Positions 34,263 through 43,404 of a stretch of DNA of 64,000 nt are shown one piece after another; position 1 is the first letter of the stretch, and every line of letters starts with the position of its first letter. Where the stretch lies: the NCBI RefSeq assembly GCF_900109355.1, contig NZ_FOBF01000015.1:124001-188000 (forward strand), given 5' to 3'. This stretch comes from Nonomuraea pusilla. Its GTDB lineage: Bacteria; Actinomycetota; Actinomycetes; Streptosporangiales; Streptosporangiaceae. The notes beneath the pieces are model-generated. The model did not search any database, had not been told where the DNA came from, and saw only the letters and a program-made list of their open reading frames with translations. The translations under genes were made by a program, and so were the position numbers.

Positions 34263-36704
34263 TCAGGCGCGGGCGCCGAGCGCCTCGACCGGGCGGGCCC
34301 GCAGGACGACGCGGGCGGGCAGCAGCGTCGCCGCCAGCGCCAGCGCCGCCGCCGACCCGACCACGGCCAGGTAGGCGGGCAGCGGCACGTACGGCAGGGC
34401 GGAGCCGGTCATGCCCCGGCTGAAGGCGGCCAGCGTGACCAGCGAGACCGCCGTGCCGGTGACCGCCGAGACCAGCACCGCCGCCAGCGTCTCCAGGCGG
34501 AGCATCCACAGCACCTGCCTGCGGGTGGTGCCGACGAGACGGAGCAGGGCCAGCTCGCGCGAGCGGTCGGAGGTGGCCATGGCGAGCGTGTTGACCGCGG
34601 CGATCGCGGTGAACGCGATGATCAGCCCCATCGCGACGAGGTTGACGTCGGCGTTCGGCGCGCTCGCCGCCGTCGCCTCGACCCGGTCGAGCACGGCGAC
34701 GCCGGGCACGGCCCGTTCCAGCTCCGCCCGCCCGAGCGTGGGCGCCGAGACGAGGACGGTCGAGGTGGGGTCGTCCACGTGCGGACGCACCAGCTCGTAC
34801 GGGAGGAGGAGGTCGCCGAGGCCGAGCCCGCGCTCGTAGACGGCGGACACGCGCAGCGCGGCGGCGGCGCCGTCGCCCAGGGCGAGCCGCAGCGGGGAGC
34901 CCACCGTCACGCCCAGCCGGGAGGCGGCCGTCCCGCTGACGGCCACCGAGCCCGCGCCGAAGCCGTCCAGCGACCCGGACACGACACCGGGGTCGAGCGT
35001 CGCGAGGAGCCCCGGCGACGTCACCGCCTGCGCGGGGAACCTCTCCAGCCCGACGCGCACGGACGTGCGCAGCACCTCGGTGACGGCCTCCACACCGGGC
35101 ACCCGGCGCACGGCGTCGGCGGCGGCGCGGGAGACCTGCGAGGCGAGGACGTGGTCGGCGCGGGCGCTCGCCGCCGCCTGCTCCTGGGCGGCGTCCCCCA
35201 TCGTGGTCTGCGCGAACAGGATGGTGCAGGTCATCGCGGTCATCAGGCTGAGCGGCGTGATCACGGACGCCAGGCGGCGGGAGCCGGCGCGCAGGTTCGC
35301 GGCGGCGAGGTGCCCGGCCACCCGGGAGGCGCGCAGCGCCTTCGCGAGCAGCGCGACGGCGGCGCCGGCCAGCGCCGGGGCGAGCAGGGCGACGGCGACC
35401 GTCCAGACGAGCGCGGTCAGCATGGTGACAGGTCCGGAGGCCGCCTCGCTCGTCAGCCCCGACAGCACCAGCGTGAGCGCCACACCGCCCGCCGCGCACG
35501 CCGCGCCGGCGAGCGCCCGGCCCAGCGGCAGGCGCGCGACCGGCAGCGCCGCCTCGCCCAGCGCCTCCACGGGCCTGATCCGCGCGGTACGGCGCGCGGA
35601 GATCCGGGCGGCGGCCCAGGCCGCCGCGACGGTCGCCGCCGGCGCGGCGAGCGCGGGGAACGGGCTGACGACGAGCCGGAGGTTCTCCGGCATCGCGCCC
35701 AGCGCGACGAACGCCGACCGCAGCCAGAACCCGAGCCCGACGCCCAGCGCGGAACCGAGCGCGCCCGCGACGGCGCCGACGAGGAGCGCCTCGCCGGAGA
35801 GCATCCCGCGCACCTGCGCGGGCGTGGCGGCGACGGCCCGCAGCAGGGCGATCTCCCGCTGCCGCTGCTGGGCGGAGAGCGCGAACGTGCCGACCACGAC
35901 GAGGATCGCGACAAGCAGGGAGGTGCCGCCGAGCGCGCCGCCCAGGCTGACCAGCTTCAGCCGCGCCTGTTCCGCGTCGGGGAACTCGACCGCGCCGCGC
36001 TCGTCACCGGTGTACGCCACCGCGCCACCGGCCAGGGCGAGCGTGAGATCGGGAGCCGGCCCGCCGGCTCGGGGGAAGACGCCGATCGCGCTCACCAGGC
36101 CGGGCCGCCCGGCCAGCCGCCTGGCCTCGCCGGTGGCGAAGAACAACGTCCCCTGGCTCGGCAGGGCCTCGGCGGTGACGCCGACCACGCGGTAGGTCCG
36201 GCGTCCCGCGGGTGTCTCGACGTCCACCCGCGCGCCCGCGGCCAGGCCCGCGCCGGCGTCGGCCACCAGCTCGTCGCCGGCGCGCGGCGCGCGGCCGGAG
36301 CGCAGGGTGAACGGGGTCAGCCCCGCCGACTCCCAGCCGTGCCCCCGGAACGCCCGGCCCCCCGCCACCGCGGGGAACGTCACCTCCGTGACCACCCGCC
36401 CGACCCCGGGGACCGCCGCGAGCCGCCCGGCCAGCGAGGACGGCACCCACCGGCGGTCCGTCAGCGCCTTGGCCTTGACCTTGGACTCGCCGTCGCCCTT
36501 GTCCACCGTCTCGCGGACGTACCGGTCGCCCGCCACCAGGACGGGGGCGGCGGCGTACCGTTCGGGCGCGGCGCCGCCGCGCAGCCCGGTCTCCAGCAGC
36601 ATGCCGCAGCCGCAGACCAGGGCCGACGCGCACAGCAGGGCGACGAAGGCCCCCGCGAACGCGGCCCTGCGGTGCCGCAGCGTCCTCAGCGCGAAGAGGA
36701 CCAT
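34263..36704 (-). CDS. FtsX/MacB-type ABC permease with two FtsX domains
   Basis: About 813 residues. It begins MVLFALRTLRHRRAAFAGAF. Two FtsX domains are present, one with VGTFALSAQQRQREIALLRA, VAATPAQVRGMLSGEALLVG, the other near the end with TLAMATSDRSRELALLRLVG, TTRRQVLWMLRLETLAAVLV. Large extracytoplasmic loops lie between. The family exports peptides, lipids or drugs, or signals to wall enzymes. The start overlaps the ATPase stop. An upstream GTG (36707) is equally possible. Confidence 0.9.
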   Translation of the reverse strand: MVLFALRTLRHRRAAFAGAFVALLCASALVCGCGMLLETGLRGGAAPERYAAAPVLVAGDRYVRETVDKGDGESKVKAKALTDRRWVPSSLAGRLAAVPGVGRVVTEVTFPAVAGGRAFRGHGWESAGLTPFTLRSGRAPRAGDELVADAGAGLAAGARVDVETPAGRRTYRVVGVTAEALPSQGTLFFATGEARRLAGRPGLVSAIGVFPRAGGPAPDLTLALAGGAVAYTGDERGAVEFPDAEQARLKLVSLGGALGGTSLLVAILVVVGTFALSAQQRQREIALLRAVAATPAQVRGMLSGEALLVGAVAGALGSALGVGLGFWLRSAFVALGAMPENLRLVVSPFPALAAPAATVAAAWAAARISARRTARIRPVEALGEAALPVARLPLGRALAGAACAAGGVALTLVLSGLTSEAASGPVTMLTALVWTVAVALLAPALAGAAVALLAKALRASRVAGHLAAANLRAGSRRLASVITPLSLMTAMTCTILFAQTTMGDAAQEQAAASARADHVLASQVSRAAADAVRRVPGVEAVTEVLRTSVRVGLERFPAQAVTSPGLLATLDPGVVSGSLDGFGAGSVAVSGTAASRLGVTVGSPLRLALGDGAAAALRVSAVYERGLGLGDLLLPYELVRPHVDDPTSTVLVSAPTLGRAELERAVPGVAVLDRVEATAASAPNADVNLVAMGLIIAFTAIAAVNTLAMATSDRSRELALLRLVGTTRRQVLWMLRLETLAAVLVSAVTGTAVSLVTLAAFSRGMTGSALPYVPLPAYLAVVGSAAALALAATLLPARVVLRARPVEALGARA

Positions 36705-37435
36705 CACACCCACGCTCCCAGCCTGGTCATGCGCTCGGCGACGCGGTCGGCGGTGGGGGCCGTCATCGCGTCCACGACGCGGCCGTCGGCCAGGTACAGC
36801 ACGGTGTCGGCGTACGACGCGGCCAGCGGGTCGTGGGTGACCATCACCACGGTCTGCCCCATGCCGTCCACGATCTCCCGCAGCAGGGTCAGCACGTCCC
36901 GCGCGGTCATCGTGTCCAGCGCGCCCGTGGGCTCGTCGCCGAAGACCACCTCCGGCCTGGTCACGAGCGCCCTGGCGATCGCCACCCGCTGCTGCTGGCC
37001 GCCCGACAGCTGCGCGGGCAGGTGCCCGGTCCGCCCGTCGAGACCCACGCGGGAGACCACCTCGCCGAGCCACGCCTGGTCCACGCGGGCGCCCGCGAGC
37101 CGCAGCGGCAGGACGACGTTCTCGACCACCGTCAGCGACGGCACCAGGTTGAACGCCTGGAACACGAAGCCGACGCGCTGCCTGCGCAGCTCCGTCAGCC
37201 GGGTCTCGTCCATGCCGGTCAGCTCCGTCCCGCCGAGCCGCACCGAGCCGGACGACGGCACGTCCAGCCCGGCCGCGCAGTGCAGGAACGTGCTCTTGCC
37301 CGAGCCCGACGGACCCATCACCGCCGTGAAGCTGCCGCGCGGGATCGCCACGCTCACCTCGCGCAGGGCCGCCACCGCGCCCTGCCCCCTGCCGTACACC
37401 TTGCTCACCGCGTCCAAGCGCACCACGTCTGTCAC
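36704..37435 (-). CDS. ABC ATPase, MacB/LolD type
   Basis: 243 residues. Walker A MGPSGSGKSTFLHCAAGLD, Q-loop VGFVFQAFNLVPSLTVVENV, signature LSGGQQQRVAIARALVTRPE, Walker B VVFGDEPTGALD and H-loop VTHDPLAASYAD. It pairs with the FtsX-type permease after it. The adjacent divergent response regulator and the histidine kinase beyond suggest a signal-dependent exporter of the BceAB or antibiotic-sensing kind. Confidence 0.92.
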   Translation of the reverse strand: MTDVVRLDAVSKVYGRGQGAVAALREVSVAIPRGSFTAVMGPSGSGKSTFLHCAAGLDVPSSGSVRLGGTELTGMDETRLTELRRQRVGFVFQAFNLVPSLTVVENVVLPLRLAGARVDQAWLGEVVSRVGLDGRTGHLPAQLSGGQQQRVAIARALVTRPEVVFGDEPTGALDTMTARDVLTLLREIVDGMGQTVVMVTHDPLAASYADTVLYLADGRVVDAMTAPTADRVAERMTRLGAWV

Positions 37436-37533
37436 CCGTCCAAGCCTGCTGACCTGGGCGGTCCCCGGCCAGGGACGTGGTCATCGATGGGCCGTGACAT
37501 CCTCACGATCCGGACACTGGTAGACATGTCACC

Positions 37534-38142
37534 GTGATCCGTCTGCTGCTGGCCGAGGACCAGCACGTCGTCAGAGGCGCGCTCGCGGCCCTGCTCTCCC
37601 TGGAGGAGGACCTCGACGTCGTCGCCGCCGTCGAGTCCGGCGACGCCGTCGTGCCCGCGGCCGTACGGCACCGGCCCGACGTCGCGGTGCTCGACATCGA
37701 CATGCCGGGCACGTTGGACGGCCTCGCCGCGGCGGCCGAGCTGCGCACCCGGCTGCCCGGCTGCCGGACGCTCATGCTCACCGGCTACGGCAGGCCCGGC
37801 CACCTGCGCAGGGCGCTCGGCGCGGGCGTGGACGGGTTCCTGCTGAAGACCGCGCCGCCCGACGAGCTGGTGGCCGCGATCAGGACGGTGGCGGGCGGCG
37901 GGCGCGTCCTCGACCCCTCGCTGGCCGTGGCGGCGTGGGACCTGGCCGACAACCCGCTGACCGCCCGCGAGGCGGACGTGCTGCGGCTGGTCGCCGATGG
38001 CGTGGACGTCACCGAGATCGCGGGGCGGCTGTTCCTGAGCGCGGGCACCGTGCGCAACTACCTCACGACGATCGTCGCCAAGCTCAACGCGCGCAACCGG
38101 GTGGACGCCGTCCGCGTCGCCCGTGACGCCGGCTGGATCTGA
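37534..38142 (+). CDS. NarL/LuxR-type response regulator
   Basis: 202 residues from a GTG. The receiver has acidic pocket LLLAEDQHVVRG, phospho-Asp in VAVLDIDMPGTLDG, and the Lys in DGFLLKTAPPDEL. The HTH is NPLTAREADVLRLVADGVDV, TEIAGRLFLSAGTVRNYLTT, AKLNARNRVDAVRVA. The partner is probably the convergent double histidine kinase; the ABC-FtsX genes on its other side are likely targets. Confidence 0.93.
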   Translation: MIRLLLAEDQHVVRGALAALLSLEEDLDVVAAVESGDAVVPAAVRHRPDVAVLDIDMPGTLDGLAAAAELRTRLPGCRTLMLTGYGRPGHLRRALGAGVDGFLLKTAPPDELVAAIRTVAGGGRVLDPSLAVAAWDLADNPLTAREADVLRLVADGVDVTEIAGRLFLSAGTVRNYLTTIVAKLNARNRVDAVRVARDAGWI

Positions 38143-38172
38143 CCACCCGGCCTTCACGCGCCGAGCGCGGAC

Positions 38173-38235
38173 GGCGGCTCGTCACGCGGGCACGGCGGCT
38201 CCTCACGTCGGCACCGCGGCTCGTCACGCGGGCAC
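38173..38235. repeat. Three 21-bp tandem repeats spanning the kinase stop codon
   Basis: Units 38173-38193, 38194-38214 and 38215-38235 share the pattern GGCGGCTCGTCACGCGGGCAC with few changes; a partial fourth follows. On the kinase strand each unit is seven codons, roughly Val-Pro-Ala-stop-Arg-Ala-Ala. The real stop (38226-38224) lies in the third unit, and two further in-frame stops follow. Confidence 0.9.
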
Positions 38236-40440
38236 GGCGGCGGGGACGCGGGCCTCCAGCTCGAAGCGGTCGCCCGCGCGGGCGACGGCGAGGCTGCCGT
38301 CGAGCACGGCCAGCCGGGTCGTCAGGTTGCCGATCCCGGCCGACCCCCTGCGCCCCTCGCCTCCCCGTACGCCGTCGTTGCTCACCCGCAGCCGGGTCTC
38401 GCCGTCCTCCGACACCGTGGTGATCAGGCAGCGGCGGGCGGCGCTGTGCCTGAGCACGTTCGTCACGGCCTCGCGCAGCACCGCGCTCAGCACCGTCTCC
38501 GCCTCGGCGGGCACCGGGTCGTGGCCCAGTTCGACCCTGACCTCGATCCCGGCGGCGGCCAGGACGGACCGCGCGGACTCCGCCTCGGCGGTCAGCGACA
38601 TCTCGTGCCGCTCCCCCGAGACGGACCGCATATCGATCTCGGCGCGCTCCACCATGGCGAGGACGTCCTCGATCTCGGCGCGGGCCCGCTCCTGCGGGAG
38701 CCGCCTGGCCAGCTCGCACTTCAGCAGGATCGCCGCCATGCTGTGGCCGAGCAGGTCGTGCAGGTCGCGGGCGGCCCGCAGGCGTTCCTCGACGACCGCC
38801 GACCTGGCCAGCTCCTGCTGCACCTCCTGGAGCTCCTTGGCGAGCTGGGCGAGCCGGAGGAGGCCGTACATGACCAGGCCCGTCACCACCGTGCTCACGG
38901 TGAGGTTGACCGCCGTGCCCGGCGGCGTGCCGAGGACGACGGCGACCACGGCGACGCTCCCCGTCACGAGCCCCGCCAGCGGCCAGGCGACCGCCTGGGG
39001 GAAGGCCAGCAGCACCGGCCCGGCGAGGAAGCCCGCGACGCCCAGCCACACGCCGCCGAAGAAGAGGATCGGCACGTACGTGAGCACCGCCATCAGCGCC
39101 AGCGACCGCATGTGCCTGCCGGACACCGACCGGAGCTGCATGAAGACGATCAGCGCGAGGCACGCGGCGGCCGGCGGCAGCAGGGGCGCGGGGAGCTGGA
39201 GCAGCGCCTTGACGCTGAATCCGACGAGGACGGCGGCCAGCAGGGCGAACGCCAGCGCGGAGGAGCGCGGGTCCTCCCGCGCGGGCGGTGCGGCGGGGCC
39301 GGGTCCCGGCAGCGTGACGGTCACGGTGTGGCGCCCCTCGGGCGACAGCCCGGTGGTGAGCGTGCCTCCCGCCTCCGCGACCCGGCGGGGCAGGTCGCCC
39401 AGGCTCTCGTCCTCCGCGGTGCGCGTGCCGTCGTGGACCATCAGGAGCCGCACCGTGCCGTCCGGCTCGCTCTCCGTCTCGACGGCGCAGCTCGTGGCGG
39501 TGGCGCGGCGGACGACCTCGGTCACCGTCGCCCTGAGCACGGCGGCGAGCAGCGCGCCGGCCGGGCCGAGCGGTTCGTCGTGCCTGGCCCGCACCCGCGC
39601 CGCCACTCCGGCCGACGACAGCATGGCGCGGGCGGTGGCGAGCTCGGGGCTCAACGACATGGCGCGGTACTCGGCGGCGGCGGCACGCGCGTCGGCCAGA
39701 GCGCGGCGCGCCGTGCCCAGGACCTCGCCGATGACCTCGGCCGTACGGTCCGGCTCGGCCAGCGCGATCCTGCCGCCCGCGCCGATGCCGGCCAGACCTC
39801 GTCCGAGCCCGTCGCCCAGCTCGGCCGCGATGCGCAGCCGCTCCTCGGTCACGGCGGCCGCGGCCAGCGCCAGACGCGCCGCGTGGAGCTGCTCCACCCG
39901 TTCCGCGAGCCGGGTCAGGCCGTAGATCACCAGGGCGATCAGCACCATCGTGATGGCGGCGTCCGCCGTGGCGGGCGGCTCGCCGTACCGGAGCCAGGCG
40001 ATCGCCGTGGCCGCGACGGCGACGGCGGGAGCGAGCGGCGGGTACGGCATCGGCGACAGCAGCAGGGACCCGGCCAGGAAGCCGAGCATCCCGACGGACG
40101 CGCCGTCGCCCAGCACGCCCCACAGGCCCGCGATCGCCTGCGCGGCGAGCAGGGCGGGCCCGCGCAGCCGCCGCAGGGCGGGAAGCACGTGGACGAGCTG
40201 GAGCGCGAACACCGCCACGGCGGCCGGCGCCCCCGCCACGAGGTACACGCTCGCGAACCCGGCGAGGGCCACGACGGCGATCACCCGTGCCAGGCGCGGC
40301 GCCCGCGACTCCGGCCGCGTCCAGGCCCGAACGCCTGCCCGCACCCGTGAAAGAACCCGCGTCCGAGCCCCTGCCTGCACTACCCCTGACAGAACCCGCG
40401 TCCAAGCCCCTGACCGGACCCGCGGCCGAATCTGCGGCAC
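38224..40440 (-). CDS. Double histidine kinase: degenerate first kinase unit, intact second (HisKA_3 type)
   Basis: 738 residues in two similar halves, each with several helices, a dimerisation helix and an ATPase domain. The second half is intact: phospho-His in RAARDLHDLLGHSMAAILLK (near residue 561), N-box EAVTNVLRHSAARR, and G-box GSAGIGNLTTRLAVLDG. In the first, AAELGDGLGRGLAGI (near 205) has no His, TEVVRRATATS has lost the N-box Asn, and the G-box glycines are mostly gone. It probably phosphorylates the convergent response regulator. The N-terminus has a 39-bp direct repeat, and the start is uncertain (GTG at 40440). Confidence 0.88.
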   Translation of the reverse strand: MPQIRPRVRSGAWTRVLSGVVQAGARTRVLSRVRAGVRAWTRPESRAPRLARVIAVVALAGFASVYLVAGAPAAVAVFALQLVHVLPALRRLRGPALLAAQAIAGLWGVLGDGASVGMLGFLAGSLLLSPMPYPPLAPAVAVAATAIAWLRYGEPPATADAAITMVLIALVIYGLTRLAERVEQLHAARLALAAAAVTEERLRIAAELGDGLGRGLAGIGAGGRIALAEPDRTAEVIGEVLGTARRALADARAAAAEYRAMSLSPELATARAMLSSAGVAARVRARHDEPLGPAGALLAAVLRATVTEVVRRATATSCAVETESEPDGTVRLLMVHDGTRTAEDESLGDLPRRVAEAGGTLTTGLSPEGRHTVTVTLPGPGPAAPPAREDPRSSALAFALLAAVLVGFSVKALLQLPAPLLPPAAACLALIVFMQLRSVSGRHMRSLALMAVLTYVPILFFGGVWLGVAGFLAGPVLLAFPQAVAWPLAGLVTGSVAVVAVVLGTPPGTAVNLTVSTVVTGLVMYGLLRLAQLAKELQEVQQELARSAVVEERLRAARDLHDLLGHSMAAILLKCELARRLPQERARAEIEDVLAMVERAEIDMRSVSGERHEMSLTAEAESARSVLAAAGIEVRVELGHDPVPAEAETVLSAVLREAVTNVLRHSAARRCLITTVSEDGETRLRVSNDGVRGGEGRRGSAGIGNLTTRLAVLDGSLAVARAGDRFELEARVPAAVPA
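40353..40412. repeat. Direct repeat (21 bp, 39-bp period) in the kinase N-terminus
   Basis: GAACCCGCGTCCGAGCCCCTG at 40353-40373 recurs with one change at 40392-40412. The 39-bp period equals 13 codons, so the N-terminal arginine-rich segment (ARTRVLSRVRAG) is itself duplicated. Confidence 0.85.
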
Positions 40441-40621
40441 CTCACCCCCCGGAAAACCCGGAGGAAGAGCCTAGATGAGCCGATGAAACGCGAGAAGTCG
40501 AGGGTGATGTCCGGTTCGTGATGAGGTCATGCCGCACTCATGACAATCTCTCTGGTTCGCGTCGCCGCAGCCCAGCAGGGTGGTGACCCGTCGATGAAGC
40601 CGATCGCAAGGAGCGCGTGAC

Positions 40622-41623
40622 ATGGTGGCCCTGCTGGAGGAACGCGGGCAGGCGCCCGCACGGACGCGGCGTGGCGGGATCACGGCGGGCTGGCACGGCC
40701 CGCTCACCCACTGCGCCGCCGTCATGGCGGTGCTCGCCCTGGCCGGAGGCGTCGGCCTCCTGGTCGACCCCCGGACCGTGCTGGGCGAGAGCGTGTGGCT
40801 GAAGCCGGTGAAGTTCGCCCTCTCCTTCTCCCTGTACGCCGGCACGCTGGCCTGGATGATGAGCCGGGTGCGCCGCCTGCGGCGGTCGCTGTGGTGGCTG
40901 GGCACCGTCACCGTGGCCGGTTTCGTCGTCCCGGAGTTCTCGGCCATCGCGTTCCAGGCGGCACGCGGCGTCCGCAGCCACTTCAACCTCTCGACCACGC
41001 TGGACGGGACGGTCTACATGGTCATGGGCGGCGCCGCCTACCTCGGCTGGCTGCTGACGCTCGCGATGGGAGTCCTGCTGACGTTCCAGCGCCGCGTGGA
41101 CCGGGTGATGGCCTGGGCCGTCCCGCTCGGTGTGGCCGTCTCGCTGGCGGGCATGTCCGTCGGCTACCTCATGACCGCGCCCACCCCGGACCAGGCTCGC
41201 GCCATGGCCGGTGGCCTGCACCTGGTGACGGTCGGCGCCCACAGCGTGGGCGGGCCCGACGGCGGCGCCGGCATGCCCCTCACCGGCTGGGCGACCGGGG
41301 CGGGCGACCTGCGCGTGGCCCACTTCGTCGGGCTGCACGCCCTGCAGGCGCTCCCGCTGCTCGCGATCGGCCTGCGCCTGCTGGCGCGCCGCTTCTCCGT
41401 CCTCGCGCAGACGGCGGTACGCGTCCGCCTGGTGGTCGTCGGCGCGTGCGGCTACGCCGGGCTGACGGGCCTGCTGGTGTGGCAGGCGCGGCGCGGCCTG
41501 CCCCTCGTCGCCCCCGACGCCGCCACCTGGGGCGCGGCGGCGGCTCTCGCCGCGCTCCTGGCGATGGCCGCGGCCGCGGTCCTCGCGGCGGGACGGCGCG
41601 CGGGGCGGGACACCACGTCCTGA
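40622..41623 (+). CDS. Polytopic membrane protein of unknown function
   Basis: 333 residues with about eight helices (AAVMAVLALAGGVGLLVD, FALSFSLYAGTLAWMMS, LGTVTVAGFVVPEFSAIAFQ). Polar features inside the membrane region are FQAARGVRSHFNLSTTLDGT and RVAHFVGLHALQALPLLAIG, with His residues in or near helices. CAAGGAGCG precedes the ATG. I do not recognise the family. It is convergent with the arabinofuranosidase gene, five bases apart. Confidence 0.75.
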   Translation: MVALLEERGQAPARTRRGGITAGWHGPLTHCAAVMAVLALAGGVGLLVDPRTVLGESVWLKPVKFALSFSLYAGTLAWMMSRVRRLRRSLWWLGTVTVAGFVVPEFSAIAFQAARGVRSHFNLSTTLDGTVYMVMGGAAYLGWLLTLAMGVLLTFQRRVDRVMAWAVPLGVAVSLAGMSVGYLMTAPTPDQARAMAGGLHLVTVGAHSVGGPDGGAGMPLTGWATGAGDLRVAHFVGLHALQALPLLAIGLRLLARRFSVLAQTAVRVRLVVVGACGYAGLTGLLVWQARRGLPLVAPDAATWGAAAALAALLAMAAAAVLAAGRRAGRDTTS

Positions 41624-41627
41624 CGGT

Positions 41628-43118
41628 TCAGGCGAGCCGGATGACGTTCCAGGAGACCGGGGGCAGCAGCACGGTCAGCGGGTCGTGCTCGACGTCCGGG
41701 TTGGGGCGGGGGGCGATCCGGCCGGGGTCGTCGGCGGTGTTGCGGGCGTAGACGTCGGCGTCGGTCAGCGTGGTGGCCTCGACCACGCGGGCCCCGCCGA
41801 GCGCGCGGGCGTCGATCCGCAGCGACAGCGGCCGGTCGGTCGAGCGGTTGACCGCGAACAGCGTGGTGGACGCGCCGTCGTGGGTGGCCACGGCGTGCAG
41901 CAGCGGCACCTCGCCGTACTCGGCCGTCTCGTACACGGGCGACACCGGCTCCACCCGCAGGACGTCGCCGGCGGCCAGGCGGGCGGCCTGGGCGAACGGG
42001 TGGAAGGTGGTCTGCCGCCAGGCCCGCCCGCCCGGCTCCGTCATGATCGGGGCGATCACGTTGACGAGCTGGGCCAGCGAGGCGGCGCTCACCCGGTCGC
42101 TGTGCCGCAGCAGCGTGATCAGCAGGCCGCCGAGCGCGACCGCGTCGGCCAGGTGGTAGTGGTCCTCCAGCAGCGGCGGCGCCACCGGCCAGTCGGCGGG
42201 CGTCGGCGCGTTCTGGAAGCGCGACAGGTACCAGATGTTCCACTCGTCGAAGGACAGGTCGATCCGCTTGCGGGACTTGAGCTTGGCGCCGACGTGGTCG
42301 GCGGTGGCCACGACCGAGGAGATGAAGTACTCCATGTCGGTCGAGCAGGCCAGGAAGCTGCCCAGGTCGCCGTCCTTCTCCTCGTAGTAGGCGTGGCAGG
42401 AGATGTGGTCGACCACGTCGTACGCCTCCTCCAGCACGGTGGCCTCCCACGCGCCGAAGGTCGGCATGGACGAGCTGGAGCTGCCGCAGGCGACGAGTTC
42501 GAGCGCCGGGTCGATCATGCGCATGGCGCGGGCGGTCTCGGCGGCCAGCCTGCCGTACTCGCGGGCGGTCTTGTGCCCGGTCTGCCAGGGGCCGTCCATC
42601 TCGTTGCCGAGGCACCACATGCGGATGCCGTACGGTTCCTTGGCGCCGTTGGCGATCCGCCGGTCGGACAGCGCGGTGCCGGACGGGTGGTTGCAGTACT
42701 CCAGCAGGTCGAGCGCGGCCTCGATGCCCCGGGTGCCGAGGTTGACCGCCATCATCGGCTCCACCCCGGCCTTGGCGCACCAGCGCATGAACTCGTCCAC
42801 GCCGACCTCGTTGGTCTCGGTGCTGTGCCAGGCCAGGTCGAGGCGACGGGGGCGCAGCTCGCGGGGGCCGATGCCGTCCTCCCAGCGGTAGCCGGAGACG
42901 AAGTTCCCGCCCGGGTACCGCACGGTGGTCACGCCCAGCTCGCGGGTCAGGTCGAGGACGTCGCGCCGGAAGCCGTCCTCGTCGGCGGCGGGGTGGCCGG
43001 GCTCGTAGACGCCGGTGTAGACGCACCGGCCGAGGTGTTCGACGAACGTGCCGAAGGTGCGCCGCCGGACCGGGGCCACGCGGAAGGCGGGATCGATCGT
43101 GAGGTGTGCCGTGTGCAC
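41628..43118 (-). CDS. GH51 alpha-L-arabinofuranosidase, intracellular
   Basis: 496 residues. The GH51 barrel has RRTFGTFVEHLGRCVYTGVY, VRYPGGNFVSGYRWEDGIGP, acid/base Glu in MWCLGNEMDGPWQTGH and nucleophile Glu in DLSFDEWNIWYLSR. A C-terminal beta sandwich ends VLLPPVSWNVIRLA. No signal peptide, so it acts on imported arabino-oligosaccharides. The GTG at 43118 follows GGAG; the ATG at 43157 overlaps a LacI-type operator (43159-43172), which argues against it. The operator suggests sugar control. Confidence 0.93.
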   Translation of the reverse strand: MHTAHLTIDPAFRVAPVRRRTFGTFVEHLGRCVYTGVYEPGHPAADEDGFRRDVLDLTRELGVTTVRYPGGNFVSGYRWEDGIGPRELRPRRLDLAWHSTETNEVGVDEFMRWCAKAGVEPMMAVNLGTRGIEAALDLLEYCNHPSGTALSDRRIANGAKEPYGIRMWCLGNEMDGPWQTGHKTAREYGRLAAETARAMRMIDPALELVACGSSSSSMPTFGAWEATVLEEAYDVVDHISCHAYYEEKDGDLGSFLACSTDMEYFISSVVATADHVGAKLKSRKRIDLSFDEWNIWYLSRFQNAPTPADWPVAPPLLEDHYHLADAVALGGLLITLLRHSDRVSAASLAQLVNVIAPIMTEPGGRAWRQTTFHPFAQAARLAAGDVLRVEPVSPVYETAEYGEVPLLHAVATHDGASTTLFAVNRSTDRPLSLRIDARALGGARVVEATTLTDADVYARNTADDPGRIAPRPNPDVEHDPLTVLLPPVSWNVIRLA

Positions 43119-43158
43119 GGGTGCGCTCCAGGGACTCGGCCGGTACGGTCCAGGCAAT

Positions 43159-43172
43159 TGTTAACGTTGCCA
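43159..43172. promoter_or_regulatory. LacI-type operator, copy 1 (before GH51)
   Basis: TGTTAACGTTGCCA, reverse TGGCAACGTTAACA, is a LacI/GalR-style palindrome around a central CG. It lies 41 bases before the GH51 start and fits a repressor site in its promoter. Confidence 0.6.
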
Positions 43173-43185
43173 TTAGCTACGTCTG

Positions 43186-43400
43186 CAAAACCCGATCAGG
43201 CAGCTCGACTACCGCCCCAACCTGATGGCGCGCGGGCTGGTCCGCCGGCAGGGCCACACGATCGGCGTGATGAGCTTCGACTCGGTGCTGTTCGGGCCGG
43301 CGTCCACGCTGCTGGGCATCGGCCGCGCCGCCCGTTCCGCGGGCTACGGCGTCACGATCGCCACCCCCAAGAGCTCCGACCGCGGCAGCGTCGTCGAGGC
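43186..43400 (+). pseudogene. LacI-family regulator remnant
   Basis: The frame reads RQLDYRPNLMARGLVRRQG, HTIGVMSFDSVLFGPASTLL, GIGRAARSAGYGVTIATPKS, matching LacI proteins from the hinge helix (about residue 45) to the first strands of the effector domain. The DNA-binding HTH is absent upstream and the frame leaves the family after SVVEAP. It is a fragment, truncated at both ends, beside operators that such a protein would bind. Confidence 0.7.
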
Positions 43401-43404
43401 GCCG

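Noticed and set aside
34779..37523. A 914-codon open frame on the plus strand
   Set aside because: It lies antisense to the FtsX permease and its ATPase, both of which have complete motifs; the composition (Arg, Gly, Gln) is non-protein-like.
38173..38254. Possible CRISPR-like array
   Set aside because: Units are contiguous 21-bp tandem repeats without spacers.
38123..39925. A 600-codon plus-strand frame after the response regulator
   Set aside because: Antisense to the histidine kinase, Ser/Arg/Thr-rich, no domains.
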